A program made the position numbers and the translations under genes. 36,952 bases of DNA from CAKKQX01 sp046313915. GTDB lineage: Bacteria > Pseudomonadota > Gammaproteobacteria > Burkholderiales > SG8-41. The notes under the pieces were generated by a model. That model was given only the letters and a program-made list of their open reading frames with translations, ran no database searches and had not been told where the DNA came from. The stretch lies in assembly GCA_046313915.1 (NCBI GenBank), contig JBKBXX010000018.1, forward strand, positions 1 to 36,952, in the 5' to 3' direction. The stretch's first letter is position 1. Each line of letters opens with the position of its first letter. Below are positions 6,814 through 18,561 of the stretch, piece by piece.

Positions 6814-7722
6814 TCAGCCGATCCTGTTTCGCAGCAGCCCCAGCCCCACGATCTCGGTTTCCAGCACGTCCCCTGGTTTCATGAATTCCGGTGGCGTGCG
6901 CGCATGGCCGACACCGGCCGGGGTGCCGGTGAGGATGATGTCGCCCGGTTCCAATGTCAGGCCCGCCGACAGCTCGGCGATGATGCGCGGAATTTTGAAA
7001 TACATGTAGCTCGTGTTCGAGTCCTGCTTGGTGACGTCGTTGACGCGGCAGGTGAGGCGCAGGTTCTGCGGTTCTTTCACTTCGTCGGCGGTGGCGAGCC
7101 ACGGTCCCATCGGGCAGTGTCCATCCAGGCTTTTACCCTTGAACCACTGCTGGCCGTGCTGGCGTTGTATCTCGCGCGCCGACACGTCGTTCGCCACGGT
7201 GTAGCCGAAAATGTGTTTCATCGCGTCGGCTTCCCTGATGTTGATGCCGCTTTTGCCGATGATGACCGCGAGTTCCACTTCCCAGTCGAGTTTTTCAGTG
7301 ACGCCGGCGTGCGCCGGGACGGGGTCGTAAGGACCGTTCACCGTGGTCGGCGCCTTGGTGAAAAAAGCCGGGTGCGCCGGCATCTCCTGCACATGCGGCC
7401 GCGCTTTCACGCCTTCCTCGAAATGTTCGAGGTAGTTCCAGCCGACGCAGAACACGTTCTTGCGCGGGCGCGGGATGGGCGCGTGCAGCACCACCTTGCT
7501 CAGGGCGTGGTGGCCGGTCTCGATGCCGGCAAGCGCTTTTTTCACGGCGGCAAGGCCGGTGCGGCCGGAGGCGATCAGGGCGACCATGTCATCCGCTGCG
7601 AACGGCAGTTTCACGCGTGCTTTCCTTGCTGCGCGCGCCAGATCGATGATGCCGCCGTCTCGGGCGATGACGCCGATTTGCGCCGGTTTGCGTCTGGTTT
7701 CGGAATAAGTGACGAGCCGCAT
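6814..7722 (-). CDS. fumarylacetoacetate hydrolase (FAH) family protein
   Basis: A 302-residue enzyme of the FAH superfamily, whose members hydrolyse or decarboxylate beta-diketo or oxo acids with a divalent metal. An N-terminal domain (1 to about 80) precedes the catalytic domain. The metal-binding acidic residues are visible in W-E-V-E-L-A-V-I-I and in the later V-A-N-D-V-S-A-R-E segment. The substrate cannot be told from sequence; acylpyruvate, 2-hydroxyhepta-2,4-diene-dioate and oxaloacetate are all handled by relatives. It starts 12 bases after the stop of the prolyl aminopeptidase gene with an AAAGGAAA site, so the two form an operon read leftward. The pairing does not explain the role. 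Confidence 0.85.
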   Translation of the reverse strand: MRLVTYSETRRKPAQIGVIARDGGIIDLARAARKARVKLPFAADDMVALIASGRTGLAAVKKALAGIETGHHALSKVVLHAPIPRPRKNVFCVGWNYLEHFEEGVKARPHVQEMPAHPAFFTKAPTTVNGPYDPVPAHAGVTEKLDWEVELAVIIGKSGINIREADAMKHIFGYTVANDVSAREIQRQHGQQWFKGKSLDGHCPMGPWLATADEVKEPQNLRLTCRVNDVTKQDSNTSYMYFKIPRIIAELSAGLTLEPGDIILTGTPAGVGHARTPPEFMKPGDVLETEIVGLGLLRNRIG

Positions 7723-7734
7723 GGACTGTTTCCT

Positions 7735-8706
7735 TTATCGTGAAATCCTGGTTTTGAATTTTTCGGTTGCTTTCACTAGCTCGGCGCAGATGCCCGGCTC
7801 CCACGCCGAATGGCCGGCGTCGGGCACGATGATGTACTCGGCCTCGGGCCACGCGCGATGCACGTCGTCGGCACTGACGATGGGACACACCGCGTCGTAG
7901 CGTCCCTGCACGATCACGCCTGGAATGCCGCGCACGCGGCCGATATTGTCGAGCAGCGAGTTTTCCGGCAGGAAAATGTCGTGGCTGAAGTAATGCGCTT
8001 CGATGCGTGCCAGGCCCAGTGCCACCACGTCGCCGGCGAAATAGGCCACAGTTTCGGGCTTGGGCAGCAGCGTCGAACACGAGCCTTCGTAGATGCTCCA
8101 AGCGCGCGCCGCTGCCATGTGCACGCTCGGGTCGGGATCGGTCAGGCGTTTGTAATAGGCAGCCAGCAGATCACCGCGCTCGTTTTCGGGAACGGCGCCG
8201 GCGAATGCGTGCCACGCTTCCGGGAACAGATTGCGCAGGCCGTAGAGAAACCACTCGATTTCGCTTTTGCGGCACAAAAAAATGCCGCGCAGGACGAGTC
8301 CGGCGCAGCGCTGCGGATGCGCTTCGGCGTAGGCGAGCGCGAGCGTGCTGCCCCACGAACCGCCGAACACCAGCCAGTTTTCGATGCCCAGGTGCACGCG
8401 CAGCCTTTCGATGTCGGCGACGAGCTGGGGCGTGGTGTTGTCGCGCAATTCCCCGAGCGGCGTGGAACGCCCCGCGCCGCGCTGGTCGAAAATCACGATG
8501 CGGTAGTGCGCGGGGTCGAAAAAACGCCGGTGGCCGGGGGCCGCGCCCGCTCCCGGGCCGCCGTGCAGGAACAGCACCGGCGCGCCGCGGGGATTGCCCG
8601 ACTGCTCCCAGTACATGCGGTGCAGTCCGTCGAGTTCGAGCATGCCGGCGTCGTAAGGCTCGATTTGCGGATAAAGTTCGCTGCGGAGGGCGGGAGCGAG
8701 ATCCAT
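7735..8706 (-). CDS. pip: prolyl aminopeptidase (proline iminopeptidase)
   Basis: A 323-residue alpha/beta hydrolase of peptidase family S33 that releases N-terminal proline from peptides in the cytoplasm. The oxyanion motif H-G-G-P-G is at about residues 45-49, the nucleophile serine lies in G-G-S-W-G-S, and the acid and base are in G-R-Y-D-A and D-A-G-H-S. A W-E-Q-S-G-N-P motif before the first strand is also typical of this enzyme. ATG at 8706 gives the standard N-terminus (acidic, with Y-P-Q-I-E-P-Y); an in-frame extension to 8790 has no family similarity. It is the first gene of the operon with the FAH-family gene and is divergent from maeB. Confidence 0.9.
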   Translation of the reverse strand: MDLAPALRSELYPQIEPYDAGMLELDGLHRMYWEQSGNPRGAPVLFLHGGPGAGAAPGHRRFFDPAHYRIVIFDQRGAGRSTPLGELRDNTTPQLVADIERLRVHLGIENWLVFGGSWGSTLALAYAEAHPQRCAGLVLRGIFLCRKSEIEWFLYGLRNLFPEAWHAFAGAVPENERGDLLAAYYKRLTDPDPSVHMAAARAWSIYEGSCSTLLPKPETVAYFAGDVVALGLARIEAHYFSHDIFLPENSLLDNIGRVRGIPGVIVQGRYDAVCPIVSADDVHRAWPEAEYIIVPDAGHSAWEPGICAELVKATEKFKTRISR

Positions 8707-8838
8707 GGTTGCGCACGGTAACGAAACAGGCGGAAAACATAGCATAAAGCCCGAGCCCATAGGAAATGGCGCCGCCGTGCCCGCCGGCAAAGCGTGCCAC
8801 GCTTCATCGCGGCGGCGGGGGCGGTGCGGGCGGTGCGG

Positions 8839-8844
8839 TATAAT
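8839..8844 (+). promoter_or_regulatory. maeB -10 box
   Basis: A perfect TATAAT hexamer lies 33 bases before the maeB ATG. The -35 region (GC-rich) does not resemble TTGACA, so activity may need an activator. There is no Shine-Dalgarno sequence before the ATG at 8877. Confidence 0.4.
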
Positions 8845-8876
8845 TGCAATCCGAATGTTTGGATTGGTTTTCTGCC

Positions 8877-11174
<2,298 letters not shown>

Positions 11175-11185
11175 AAAGCGGTGAA

Positions 11186-11222
11186 GGGTGAGGGCGAAGG
11201 GTGGGGCGCGGGGGGCAAAGGG
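11186..11222 (+). repeat. G-run array (possible G-quadruplex)
   Basis: Six runs of three or more G (11186-11188, 11192-11194, 11199-11201, 11203-11206, 11210-11215, 11220-11222) separated by loops of 1-4 bases. They satisfy the usual G3+ N1-7 quadruplex pattern on the coding strand of the maeB-fumC junction. Confidence 0.5.
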
Positions 11223-11289
11223 TGAAGCGTGAGGGCGCAGCGCCTTCAGGTCTTCACGGCTATTACACATGACGCGACAGGAAACCACT

Positions 11290-12711
<1,422 letters not shown>

Positions 12712-12772
12712 TCTGCGGCCGGGGCGCCGGAAAGAAGCGGTCGGACGTCGTGGCACGTCGGCCGCCCGGCAT

Positions 12773-12806
12773 AAAAAAACCCCGCCGATTTGGCGGGGTT
12801 TTTTTT
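12773..12806. terminator. bidirectional Rho-independent terminator
   Basis: CCCCGCC (12780-12786) and GGCGGGG (12792-12798) form a 7-bp GC stem with a GATTT loop. It is followed by eight T on the plus strand and, read in reverse, by a run of seven T on the minus strand (A12773-A12779). It serves fumC and the convergent small gene. Confidence 0.9.
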
Positions 12807-12818
12807 ACGGTCGGCGGA

Positions 12819-13061
12819 TCAGATGTTGAGGAGTTTTCTGGCCTTGGCGAGCGCGTCTACCGATTCCTGGTGCTTGCCGGCCTTGTGCAGGGCTTCGCCT
12901 TCGCTGCGGTACTTTTTCGCCTCGGCCATTTGCGTATCGGAGAGTTTGGCCTTGGGCAGTGCCGCATCGATCGCTTTCATGTCCGCCGGGCAGTGAAAAG
13001 CGAATGCCGTGCCGCTGGCCAGGGCCAGCGCGGCGGCGACGATCGTGCTGTGAATCTTCAT
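12819..13061 (-). CDS. small periplasmic protein of unknown function
   Basis: An 80-residue protein. Residues 1-21 form a clear signal peptide with an A-F-A cleavage site. The mature part is about 58 residues, helical, with one C-P (F-H-C-P-A-D-M), many Lys and Ala, and a C-terminal repeat-like stretch (Y-R-S-E-G-E-A-L-H-K-A-G-K). The helical A-K-K-Y-R/A-L-H-K-A-G-K-H pattern recalls a short tetratricopeptide-like hairpin, but one motif only. GGAGGGAACG lies just before the ATG at 13061. Small secreted proteins of this kind are conserved in betaproteobacteria; the function is unknown. It is monocistronic and ends at the shared terminator. Confidence 0.7.
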   Translation of the reverse strand: MKIHSTIVAAALALASGTAFAFHCPADMKAIDAALPKAKLSDTQMAEAKKYRSEGEALHKAGKHQESVDALAKARKLLNI

Positions 13062-13219
13062 CGTTCCCTCCTGTGTGGGTTGGTGGGGATGTGACCCCGT
13101 TGCTAGTGTAAGCCTCGCGATAGGCCTGCTCAACTGCTTCGTCAACTCCTGCGCGGCGTGACGCGCATGCCGATCGCGGGTAAAATTTCCTGCAATTTCA
13201 AGCAGTAGGGAAATTCCAC

Positions 13220-13852
13220 TTGGCTCACCCGACACTAACAGCCGAGGCCGCGCCAATATTCCGCCTCACGCGCGAAGATATCGACGGGCGGTTGCGGCGG
13301 CCGCCGCCGCCACCCGAGCCGCACGATCTGCACGTGATCGCGCTCGAGGAAGGCGTGCGCGTCATCGAGGCGGCAGTGCTGGTGCCGCTGGTGGGCCGCG
13401 AGGAGGGCGTGAACGTGCTGTTGACGCAGCGCACCGCGCATCTTGCCGATCACGCCGGCCAGATCAGCTTTCCCGGCGGACGCGTCGAGGCCGTCGATGC
13501 GAGCCGCGAAGAAACCGCGTTGCGCGAAACCGAGGAAGAAGTCGGTCTGCCGCGCGCCCGAATCGCGGTGCTGGGCAGGCTGCCCCAGTACGAGATTCCT
13601 TCGGGGTTTCGCATCACGCCCGTGGTGGGCTGGATCGAGCCGCCGTTCGTGCTGCAGCCCGATGCTTTCGAAGTGGCGGAAGTGTTCGAGGCGCCGCTCG
13701 CCCATTTTCTCGATTCCGCCAATTACCAGCGTCGCCAGTACCATTTCCGCGGCCGCCACCGGCATTATCTGGCGATTCCGTTCGAAGGACGCTACATCTG
13801 GGGCGCGACGGCGGGTATGCTCTACAGCCTGAGCAGGATATTGCGGGAGTGA
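13220..13852 (+). CDS. NUDIX hydrolase, CoA pyrophosphatase type
   Basis: A 210-residue enzyme that resembles NudL/YeaB-type CoA pyrophosphatases, which split CoA and its thioesters into 3',5'-ADP and 4'-phosphopantetheine. An N-terminal extension is followed by the domain, with Q-I-S-F-P-G-G-R opening the NUDIX box and R-E-T-E-E-E-V-G-L closing it. The box includes the family's extra aspartate segment (V-D-A-S). The F-P-G-G-R segment with T-A-L-R-E-T is typical of this branch. The only start giving the whole domain is TTG at 13220, with a weak AGGGA upstream; no ATG exists nearby. The gene points away from the small periplasmic gene. Confidence 0.8.
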   Translation: MAHPTLTAEAAPIFRLTREDIDGRLRRPPPPPEPHDLHVIALEEGVRVIEAAVLVPLVGREEGVNVLLTQRTAHLADHAGQISFPGGRVEAVDASREETALRETEEEVGLPRARIAVLGRLPQYEIPSGFRITPVVGWIEPPFVLQPDAFEVAEVFEAPLAHFLDSANYQRRQYHFRGRHRHYLAIPFEGRYIWGATAGMLYSLSRILRE

Positions 13853-13974
13853 TGGCGGCCCGAGAGCACGCGCCTTCGGCTCCCGCGGTGTTGGCATCGC
13901 GCCCCGCGGCATCATCGACTTGCTCAAAGCCGGTGCCGCTCGATGTTGCGCTGCAGTTCTGAGTTTGTCTAAAG

Positions 13975-14307
13975 ATGCTTGAATCCATTGCCGTTATTCT
14001 GTTCGTGGGGCTGGGGTGGCTGTGGTTCGACGGCTTGCGCGTCCGCGAAGCCGCGGTGTGCGCCGCGCGCGAGGCCTGCGTCGCGGACGGCGTCCAATTG
14101 CTCGACGACACGGTGGCGCTGGCCGCCTGGGGACTTGCGCGAGGCGCTGGCGGCCGGCTCGCAATGCGGCGGACTTACCGTTTCGAGTTCAGCGATACCG
14201 GCGATAACCGCCTCGAGGGCAGCGTGACGCTGCTCGGCGGCGAGATCCAGGCCTTGTACCTGGCGCCGCACGGCGGGCTGGCACCGCACCGCCTGACCAT
14301 CGTCTAG
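13975..14307 (+). CDS. DUF3301-family protein
   Basis: A 110-residue protein with one N-terminal hydrophobic segment (about residues 4-18) ending in G-W-L-W-F-D-G-L-R, then a cytoplasmic domain carrying the family features R-E-A-A-V and a strand-rich end (R-R-T-Y-R-F-E-F-S-D-T-G). DUF3301 proteins occur in beta- and gammaproteobacteria and have no known role. The ATG at 13975 has little more than AAAG upstream, so expression is probably low. The patatin-like gene follows 71 bases downstream on the same strand. Confidence 0.75.
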   Translation: MLESIAVILFVGLGWLWFDGLRVREAAVCAAREACVADGVQLLDDTVALAAWGLARGAGGRLAMRRTYRFEFSDTGDNRLEGSVTLLGGEIQALYLAPHGGLAPHRLTIV

Positions 14308-14378
14308 AAAACGGGGAGGCGCTGGCGCGGCCATGGCGACCGCGCCGGGCGGTTCCCCTACATCTGCTGGATGGAGTG

Positions 14379-15551
14379 ATGCACGACAACGACCGACCGT
14401 CGAAGCCGAAAGTGGCGCTGATCCTGACCGGCGGCGGGGCGCGCGCCGCCTACCAGGTCGGCGTGCTGCGCGCGATTGCCGAATTGCTGCCGCCGCAGCA
14501 GGTGCGCACCGTATTTCCGGTGATTTGCGGCACCTCGGCGGGCGCGATCAACGCCGCGGTCATGGCCGCGGGCGCGGCGGATTTCAGGCGCGGCGTGCGC
14601 CGCCTGATGACGGTGTGGAAGAACTTCCACGTCCATCATGTTTACCGTTCCGATCCGCTCGGGGTGATCCGCAACAGCGGCCGCTGGACGCTCGCCGCGC
14701 TCAGCGGCGGCGCGATGGCGGGCGATCCGGTGTCGCTGCTCGACAACTCGCCGCTCGCCGCGCTGCTCGAACGGTATCTTGATTTTCCGGCGATTCAGCG
14801 CAGTATCGACAGCGGCGATCTCGACGCGCTGAGCGTGACCTGCTCGGGCTACACCTCGGGACAGTCGGTGACGTTTTTCCAGGGACGGCCGCAGTTGCAG
14901 CCGTGGCAGCGGGCGCGCCGCCTCGGTGTGGCAATGCCCATAGAAACCAGGCACCTGCTGGCATCGAGCGCGCTGCCTTTCATTTTTCCGCCGGTGCGCA
15001 TCAATCGCGAGTACTTCGGCGACGGTTCGATGCGCCAGATCGCGCCGGTCAGCCCGGCGCTGCATCTGGGCGCCGACCGCCTGCTGGTGATCGGCGTGGG
15101 CCGCCAGCTGCAGCACCAGAGCGAACGCGTCAAGACCGACGCCCATCCTTCGCTGGCGCAGATCGCCGGTCACGCCCTGAACAGCATTTTCCTCGACAGC
15201 CTGGAAGTCGATCTCGAGCGCCTGCAGCGCATCAACCGCACCATCGAGATCATTCCGCAGGAGATTCTGCGCAAGACTGCCTATCCGCTGCGGCGCGTCG
15301 ATTTCCGCCTGCTCGCGCCGAGCCTGGAGCTGGAAAAAATCGCAATCGAACACGCCGGCGAGCTGCCGCGCACGATTCGCATCCTGCTGCACACCGTCGG
15401 CGGCCTGAGGCAAAGCGGTTCCAACCTGCTCTCTTACGTGTTGTTCGAAAAATCCTATTGCCGCGCGCTGATCCAGCTCGGTTACCGCGACACCATGGCG
15501 CGCGGACAGGATCTGCTCGCTTTCCTCGGTTGCGAAAGTGTTTCGGCATAG
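14379..15551 (+). CDS. patatin-like phospholipase
   Basis: A 390-residue serine hydrolase of the patatin fold, expected to act as a lipid acyl hydrolase near the membrane. The oxyanion glycine loop is G18-G-G-A-R; the nucleophile is Ser53 in G-T-S-A-G (51-55); the catalytic aspartate is D215 in D-G-S-M. The C-terminal part (about 300-390) matches the longer bacterial patatins with a helical tail. No signal peptide is visible. GTG at 14376 and ATG at 14379 are adjacent; ATG was preferred. The GreB-like gene lies 78 bases downstream with its own promoter. Confidence 0.87.
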   Translation: MHDNDRPSKPKVALILTGGGARAAYQVGVLRAIAELLPPQQVRTVFPVICGTSAGAINAAVMAAGAADFRRGVRRLMTVWKNFHVHHVYRSDPLGVIRNSGRWTLAALSGGAMAGDPVSLLDNSPLAALLERYLDFPAIQRSIDSGDLDALSVTCSGYTSGQSVTFFQGRPQLQPWQRARRLGVAMPIETRHLLASSALPFIFPPVRINREYFGDGSMRQIAPVSPALHLGADRLLVIGVGRQLQHQSERVKTDAHPSLAQIAGHALNSIFLDSLEVDLERLQRINRTIEIIPQEILRKTAYPLRRVDFRLLAPSLELEKIAIEHAGELPRTIRILLHTVGGLRQSGSNLLSYVLFEKSYCRALIQLGYRDTMARGQDLLAFLGCESVSA

Positions 15552-15571
15552 AGCGGGCGCGGCGGCCGCGG

Positions 15572-15600
15572 TTGCCTTGCGCCGGCTTCGCCGGTATAAA
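15572..15600 (+). promoter_or_regulatory. sigma-70-type promoter of the GreB-like gene
   Basis: TTGCCT (15572-15577), a 17-bp spacer, then TATAAA (15595-15600). The predicted start lies about 23 bases before the ATG at 15630, which has GGAAGG upstream. A short GC hairpin (CCGGC/GCCGG) falls inside the spacer. Confidence 0.55.
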
Positions 15601-15629
15601 GAGCAATCAACCTTCTCGGAAGGCAAGCC

Positions 15630-16139
15630 ATGAGCCGGGCTTTTGTAAAAGAGAGCGACGAAGACCTCGCCGCCGGCGAGCTGCCGGAGCGGCCGCTGCC
15701 GCCACACCCGAATTATGTGACGCCGCAGGGGCTGGAGCAGTTGCAGGCGCGCGTCAAGGAACTGCAGGAGCAGCACGAGCGGCTGGCGCCACTCGCCAAG
15801 GAAGACTCCGAGGCAAAACGCAAGCTGCGCGAAGTCGAGCGTGACCAGCGTTATTTCCATGCCCAGCTCGAACGCGCCGTCGTCGTCGATCCGGCCAGCC
15901 AGCCGCAGGGCGAAGTGCATTTTGGCGCCACCGTCAGCATTCTCGACGAAGACGGCAGCCAGCATGTTTTCAGCATCGTCGGCGACGACGAAGCTGACGT
16001 CGCAGCCGGCAAGATCAGCTGGGCGACGCCGCTTGCCCGGGCGCTGATGGGCGCCAAAGTCGGGGATACCGTGAAATGGCAGCGCCCCGCGGGGAACACC
16101 GAAGTGGAAATCACCGCAATCCAGTACCCGCGCCCATAG
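15630..16139 (+). CDS. greB: GreB/GreA-family transcription elongation factor
   Basis: A 169-residue member of the Gre family, which enters the RNA polymerase secondary channel and stimulates cleavage of backtracked RNA. The N-terminal part (about 30-90) is an antiparallel coiled coil with the acidic tip region (A-K-E-D-S-E-A); the C-terminal part is a small globular domain with the H-V-F-S-I-V-G-D-D-E-A-D and S-P-type end found in Gre factors (here W-A-T-P-L-A-R-A-L-M-G). M-S-R-A-F-V-K-E at the start and the charged N-terminal extension are typical of the GreB-like proteins of betaproteobacteria. GreA is not in the window. The name greB follows similarity, not proof of activity. Confidence 0.8.
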   Translation: MSRAFVKESDEDLAAGELPERPLPPHPNYVTPQGLEQLQARVKELQEQHERLAPLAKEDSEAKRKLREVERDQRYFHAQLERAVVVDPASQPQGEVHFGATVSILDEDGSQHVFSIVGDDEADVAAGKISWATPLARALMGAKVGDTVKWQRPAGNTEVEITAIQYPRP

Positions 16140-16212
16140 CCGGACCGGCGCTGCGGGCCGGGCATCGATGTGATATCTTCCCCTTTGTCTTGTCCATCTT
16201 CCCGCCTCGAGC

Positions 16213-17133
16213 ATGAGCTTTCTGTCCCTGGTTGCGGCGCTGTTGCTCGAACAACTGCGGCCGCTGCGCCACAACAACGGCATCTATCTGGCGTTTGCGC
16301 GCTACGCCGACAATCTCGAGCGGCAATTCAACGCCGGGCATTATCGCCATGGCGTGATCGCCTGGCTGCTCGCGGTGCTGCCGGTGGTGGCGGCGGTGCT
16401 AGCGGTGCAGGCGCTGTGCTATCGCCTGAGTCCGCTGCTCGCGCTGGCGTGGAATGTCGTGGTGCTGTATCTCACCATGGGGTTTCGCCGCTTCAGCCAT
16501 TATTTCACCGAAATCATGCGGGTCCTGCGCGACGACGATCTGCCGGCGGCGCGCGACTATCTCGGCAAATGGCGCGGCGCGCCCGCCGACGAATTCAACG
16601 CCAACGAAGTCGCGCGCGTGGCGATCGAACAGGGACTCATCGGCTCCCACAAGCACGTCTTCGGTCCCATTGCGGCGTTCATCGTGCTCGGCCCCGCTGG
16701 CGCCATACTCTATCGGCTGGCGGCGCTGCTCAACGACAGCTGGGGCGGGCGCGACGATCCGGAGTTCGGCGAGTTCGGCCGTTTTGCCGAGCGTTTTTTC
16801 TACTGGCTCGACTGGCTGCCGGTGCGGCTCACCGCTGTGGCTTTTGCCGTCGTCGGCAATTTCGAGGACGCGGTTTATTGCTGGCGCACCCAGGCGCAAT
16901 CGTGGGCGACGCGCGCCGAGGGCATTCTTCTCGCCGCCGGCGCGGGCGCGCTCGGCGTGCGCCTGGGCGAGGAACTGCATCAGTACGGCAGCATCGAATT
17001 GCGTCCCGAGATCGGCGTGGGCGAGCCCGCCGACGTCGTCGCGATGCACGGTGCGGTGGGGCTGATCTGGCGCGCGCTGGTGTTGTGGGTATTCCTGGTG
17101 CTGCTGGTGACCGTGGCTCGCGCCGTGGGTTAG
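16213..17133 (+). CDS. CobD/CbiB-family membrane protein
   Basis: A 306-residue integral membrane protein with about four or five hydrophobic segments (around 40-65, 78-92, 150-172, 205-225 and 275-300). It resembles the CobD/CbiB family, whose named members attach aminopropanol to cobyric acid in the cobalamin pathway; AmpE, a beta-lactamase regulator, belongs to the same superfamily. No other cobalamin gene is in the window, so a non-cobalamin role, or an AmpE-like one, is as likely. ATG at 16213 has no clear ribosome site. It converges with rsgA; the 28-base space contains an A+T-rich run but no clear hairpin. Confidence 0.7.
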   Translation: MSFLSLVAALLLEQLRPLRHNNGIYLAFARYADNLERQFNAGHYRHGVIAWLLAVLPVVAAVLAVQALCYRLSPLLALAWNVVVLYLTMGFRRFSHYFTEIMRVLRDDDLPAARDYLGKWRGAPADEFNANEVARVAIEQGLIGSHKHVFGPIAAFIVLGPAGAILYRLAALLNDSWGGRDDPEFGEFGRFAERFFYWLDWLPVRLTAVAFAVVGNFEDAVYCWRTQAQSWATRAEGILLAAGAGALGVRLGEELHQYGSIELRPEIGVGEPADVVAMHGAVGLIWRALVLWVFLVLLVTVARAVG

Positions 17134-17161
17134 CCAGTAACTAATTGTTTTTTAATATATT

Positions 17162-18073
17162 TTATTTGGAGCGGCGGCGTTCGATTTCCGAGGCGAGCTC
17201 GCGATAGGAAGCAAGCCGCCGCGCCGAGATTTCGCCCGCGGCGCACGCGGCGGCGATCGCACAGTCGGGCTCGCGCAGGTGACGGCAATCGCGGAAACGG
17301 CAGCGGCCGAGCAGCGGTCTGAATTCGACGAAAGCGTGCGCGAGCTCGGCGACGCTCAAATGATGCAAGCCGAACTCCTGCATTCCCGGCGAATCGATGA
17401 CGTGGCTCGTCGCGTCGAGATGATAGAGGCGCGCATGGGTCGTGGTGTGGCGCCCCGAGCCGCGCGCGGCCGACAGCTCGCCCACGCGCGCCGCGGCCTG
17501 CGGCAGCAGGCGGTTGACGATGGTCGATTTGCCCACCCCCGACTGGCCCACCAGCACGCTGGTGTGATGTTCGAGGCGGGCCCTGAGTGGCGCGATGTCG
17601 TGTTTGGCCGCAAGCGCGAGCACTTCGTAGCCGAGGCGGCGGTAGAGTTGCAGCCGTTCGAGCGCAGCAGCGGCTTGTGCGAGATCGCTCTTGTTGAGCA
17701 CGATCAGCGCCGCCATGCCGCCGTGCTCGGCGGCGGCGAGGCAGCGGTTGATGAGGCTTTCGTGGAAGGCCGGCAGCGCGGCAGCGACGATGACGATCTG
17801 GGTGACGTTGGCCGCGATCAGCTTTTCGCGGTGGGCGTCGGAACGGTAGAGCAGCGAAGCGCGCGGCGCGATTTCCTCGATCACGCCTTCGCCGGGCGAG
17901 CTGGGCCTCGCCATGACGAAATCGCCGCACGCCACATCGACACGCTTGCCGCGCGTGACGCAATCGAGGACGGCGGCGTCGGCGAGCTCGACCAGATAGC
18001 GCCGCCCGAAACTGGCGACGACGCGGCCCTTGACGGGCGCCGCCCCGGCGTGTTTGTGAGTGGCCGTTTTCAA
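17162..18073 (-). CDS. rsgA: ribosome small-subunit GTPase A
   Basis: A 303-residue circularly permuted GTPase that checks maturation of the 30S decoding centre. Order: an N-terminal OB fold (1 to about 70) with G-R-V-V-A-S-F-G-R-R-Y, then the permuted GTPase domain with N-K-S-D before the P-loop G-Q-S-G-V-G-K-S, the G-R-H-T-T switch, and a C-terminal zinc-binding element C-X4-C-X-H-X5-C, all as in RsgA. The start is TTG at 18073 with a poor ribosome site, the only start giving the whole OB fold. It follows the pterin dehydratase gene by 66 bases, so the two may share a transcript. Confidence 0.9.
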   Translation of the reverse strand: MKTATHKHAGAAPVKGRVVASFGRRYLVELADAAVLDCVTRGKRVDVACGDFVMARPSSPGEGVIEEIAPRASLLYRSDAHREKLIAANVTQIVIVAAALPAFHESLINRCLAAAEHGGMAALIVLNKSDLAQAAAALERLQLYRRLGYEVLALAAKHDIAPLRARLEHHTSVLVGQSGVGKSTIVNRLLPQAAARVGELSAARGSGRHTTTHARLYHLDATSHVIDSPGMQEFGLHHLSVAELAHAFVEFRPLLGRCRFRDCRHLREPDCAIAAACAAGEISARRLASYRELASEIERRRSK

Positions 18074-18139
18074 AGGGCGGGCAGCGCGCCGCTGGCGGCG
18101 GCGCGGACACGATCGGCGCGTTCCGGCGAGCCTGTCACG

Positions 18140-18469
18140 TCATAACCCGAACAGCGCATCGATTTTTGCGGCACAGATGAAATCGTTCCGGCTGAGTCCG
18201 TCGATGGCATGCGTTTTGTATTCGACCCGGCACCGGTTGTAGCCGACCGTGATGTCGGGATGATGGTTTTCGCGATGCGAAATCCATGCCGTGGCGTTGA
18301 CGAAAGCCATGGTCTGGTAATAATTCTTGAACGAATAGGTCTTGGCGATTGCACCGGCGCTGTATTCCCAGCCCGGGAGCTGCGCGAGCAGCGCGTCGAT
18401 TTCTGCGCGCGCGAGCGGCGCCACGCCGCCTTCGCACGGCTGGCATTTCCTGCCTGACAACTCGCTCAT
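18140..18469 (-). CDS. phhB: 4a-hydroxytetrahydrobiopterin (pterin-4-alpha-carbinolamine) dehydratase
   Basis: A 109-residue cytoplasmic enzyme that dehydrates 4a-hydroxy-tetrahydropterin, recycling the cofactor after aromatic hydroxylation. The family signature around N-A-T-A-W-I-S-H-R-E-N-H-H-P-D is present, with the catalytic His pair in N-H-H-P-D, and V-G-Y-N-R-C-R-V-E-Y-K-T-H follows. ATG at 18469 has AAGGAAA ahead of it. The M48 protease gene ends 92 bases upstream. No phenylalanine hydroxylase gene is in the window. Confidence 0.9.
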   Translation of the reverse strand: MSELSGRKCQPCEGGVAPLARAEIDALLAQLPGWEYSAGAIAKTYSFKNYYQTMAFVNATAWISHRENHHPDITVGYNRCRVEYKTHAIDGLSRNDFICAAKIDALFGL

Positions 18470-18561
18470 GATCGCATTTCCTTCATTGCGTGGGCTTGTC
18501 CCGTGCTGCGGGAACGGGTGCGAAGCCGGTGTGCACACGCATGGCGACTGCTCCTGCTGTT

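Noticed and set aside
14358..16283. Long minus-strand frame across the patatin and GreB-like genes
   Set aside because: It crosses two well-supported plus-strand genes and their intergenic gap; composition is of a shadow frame.
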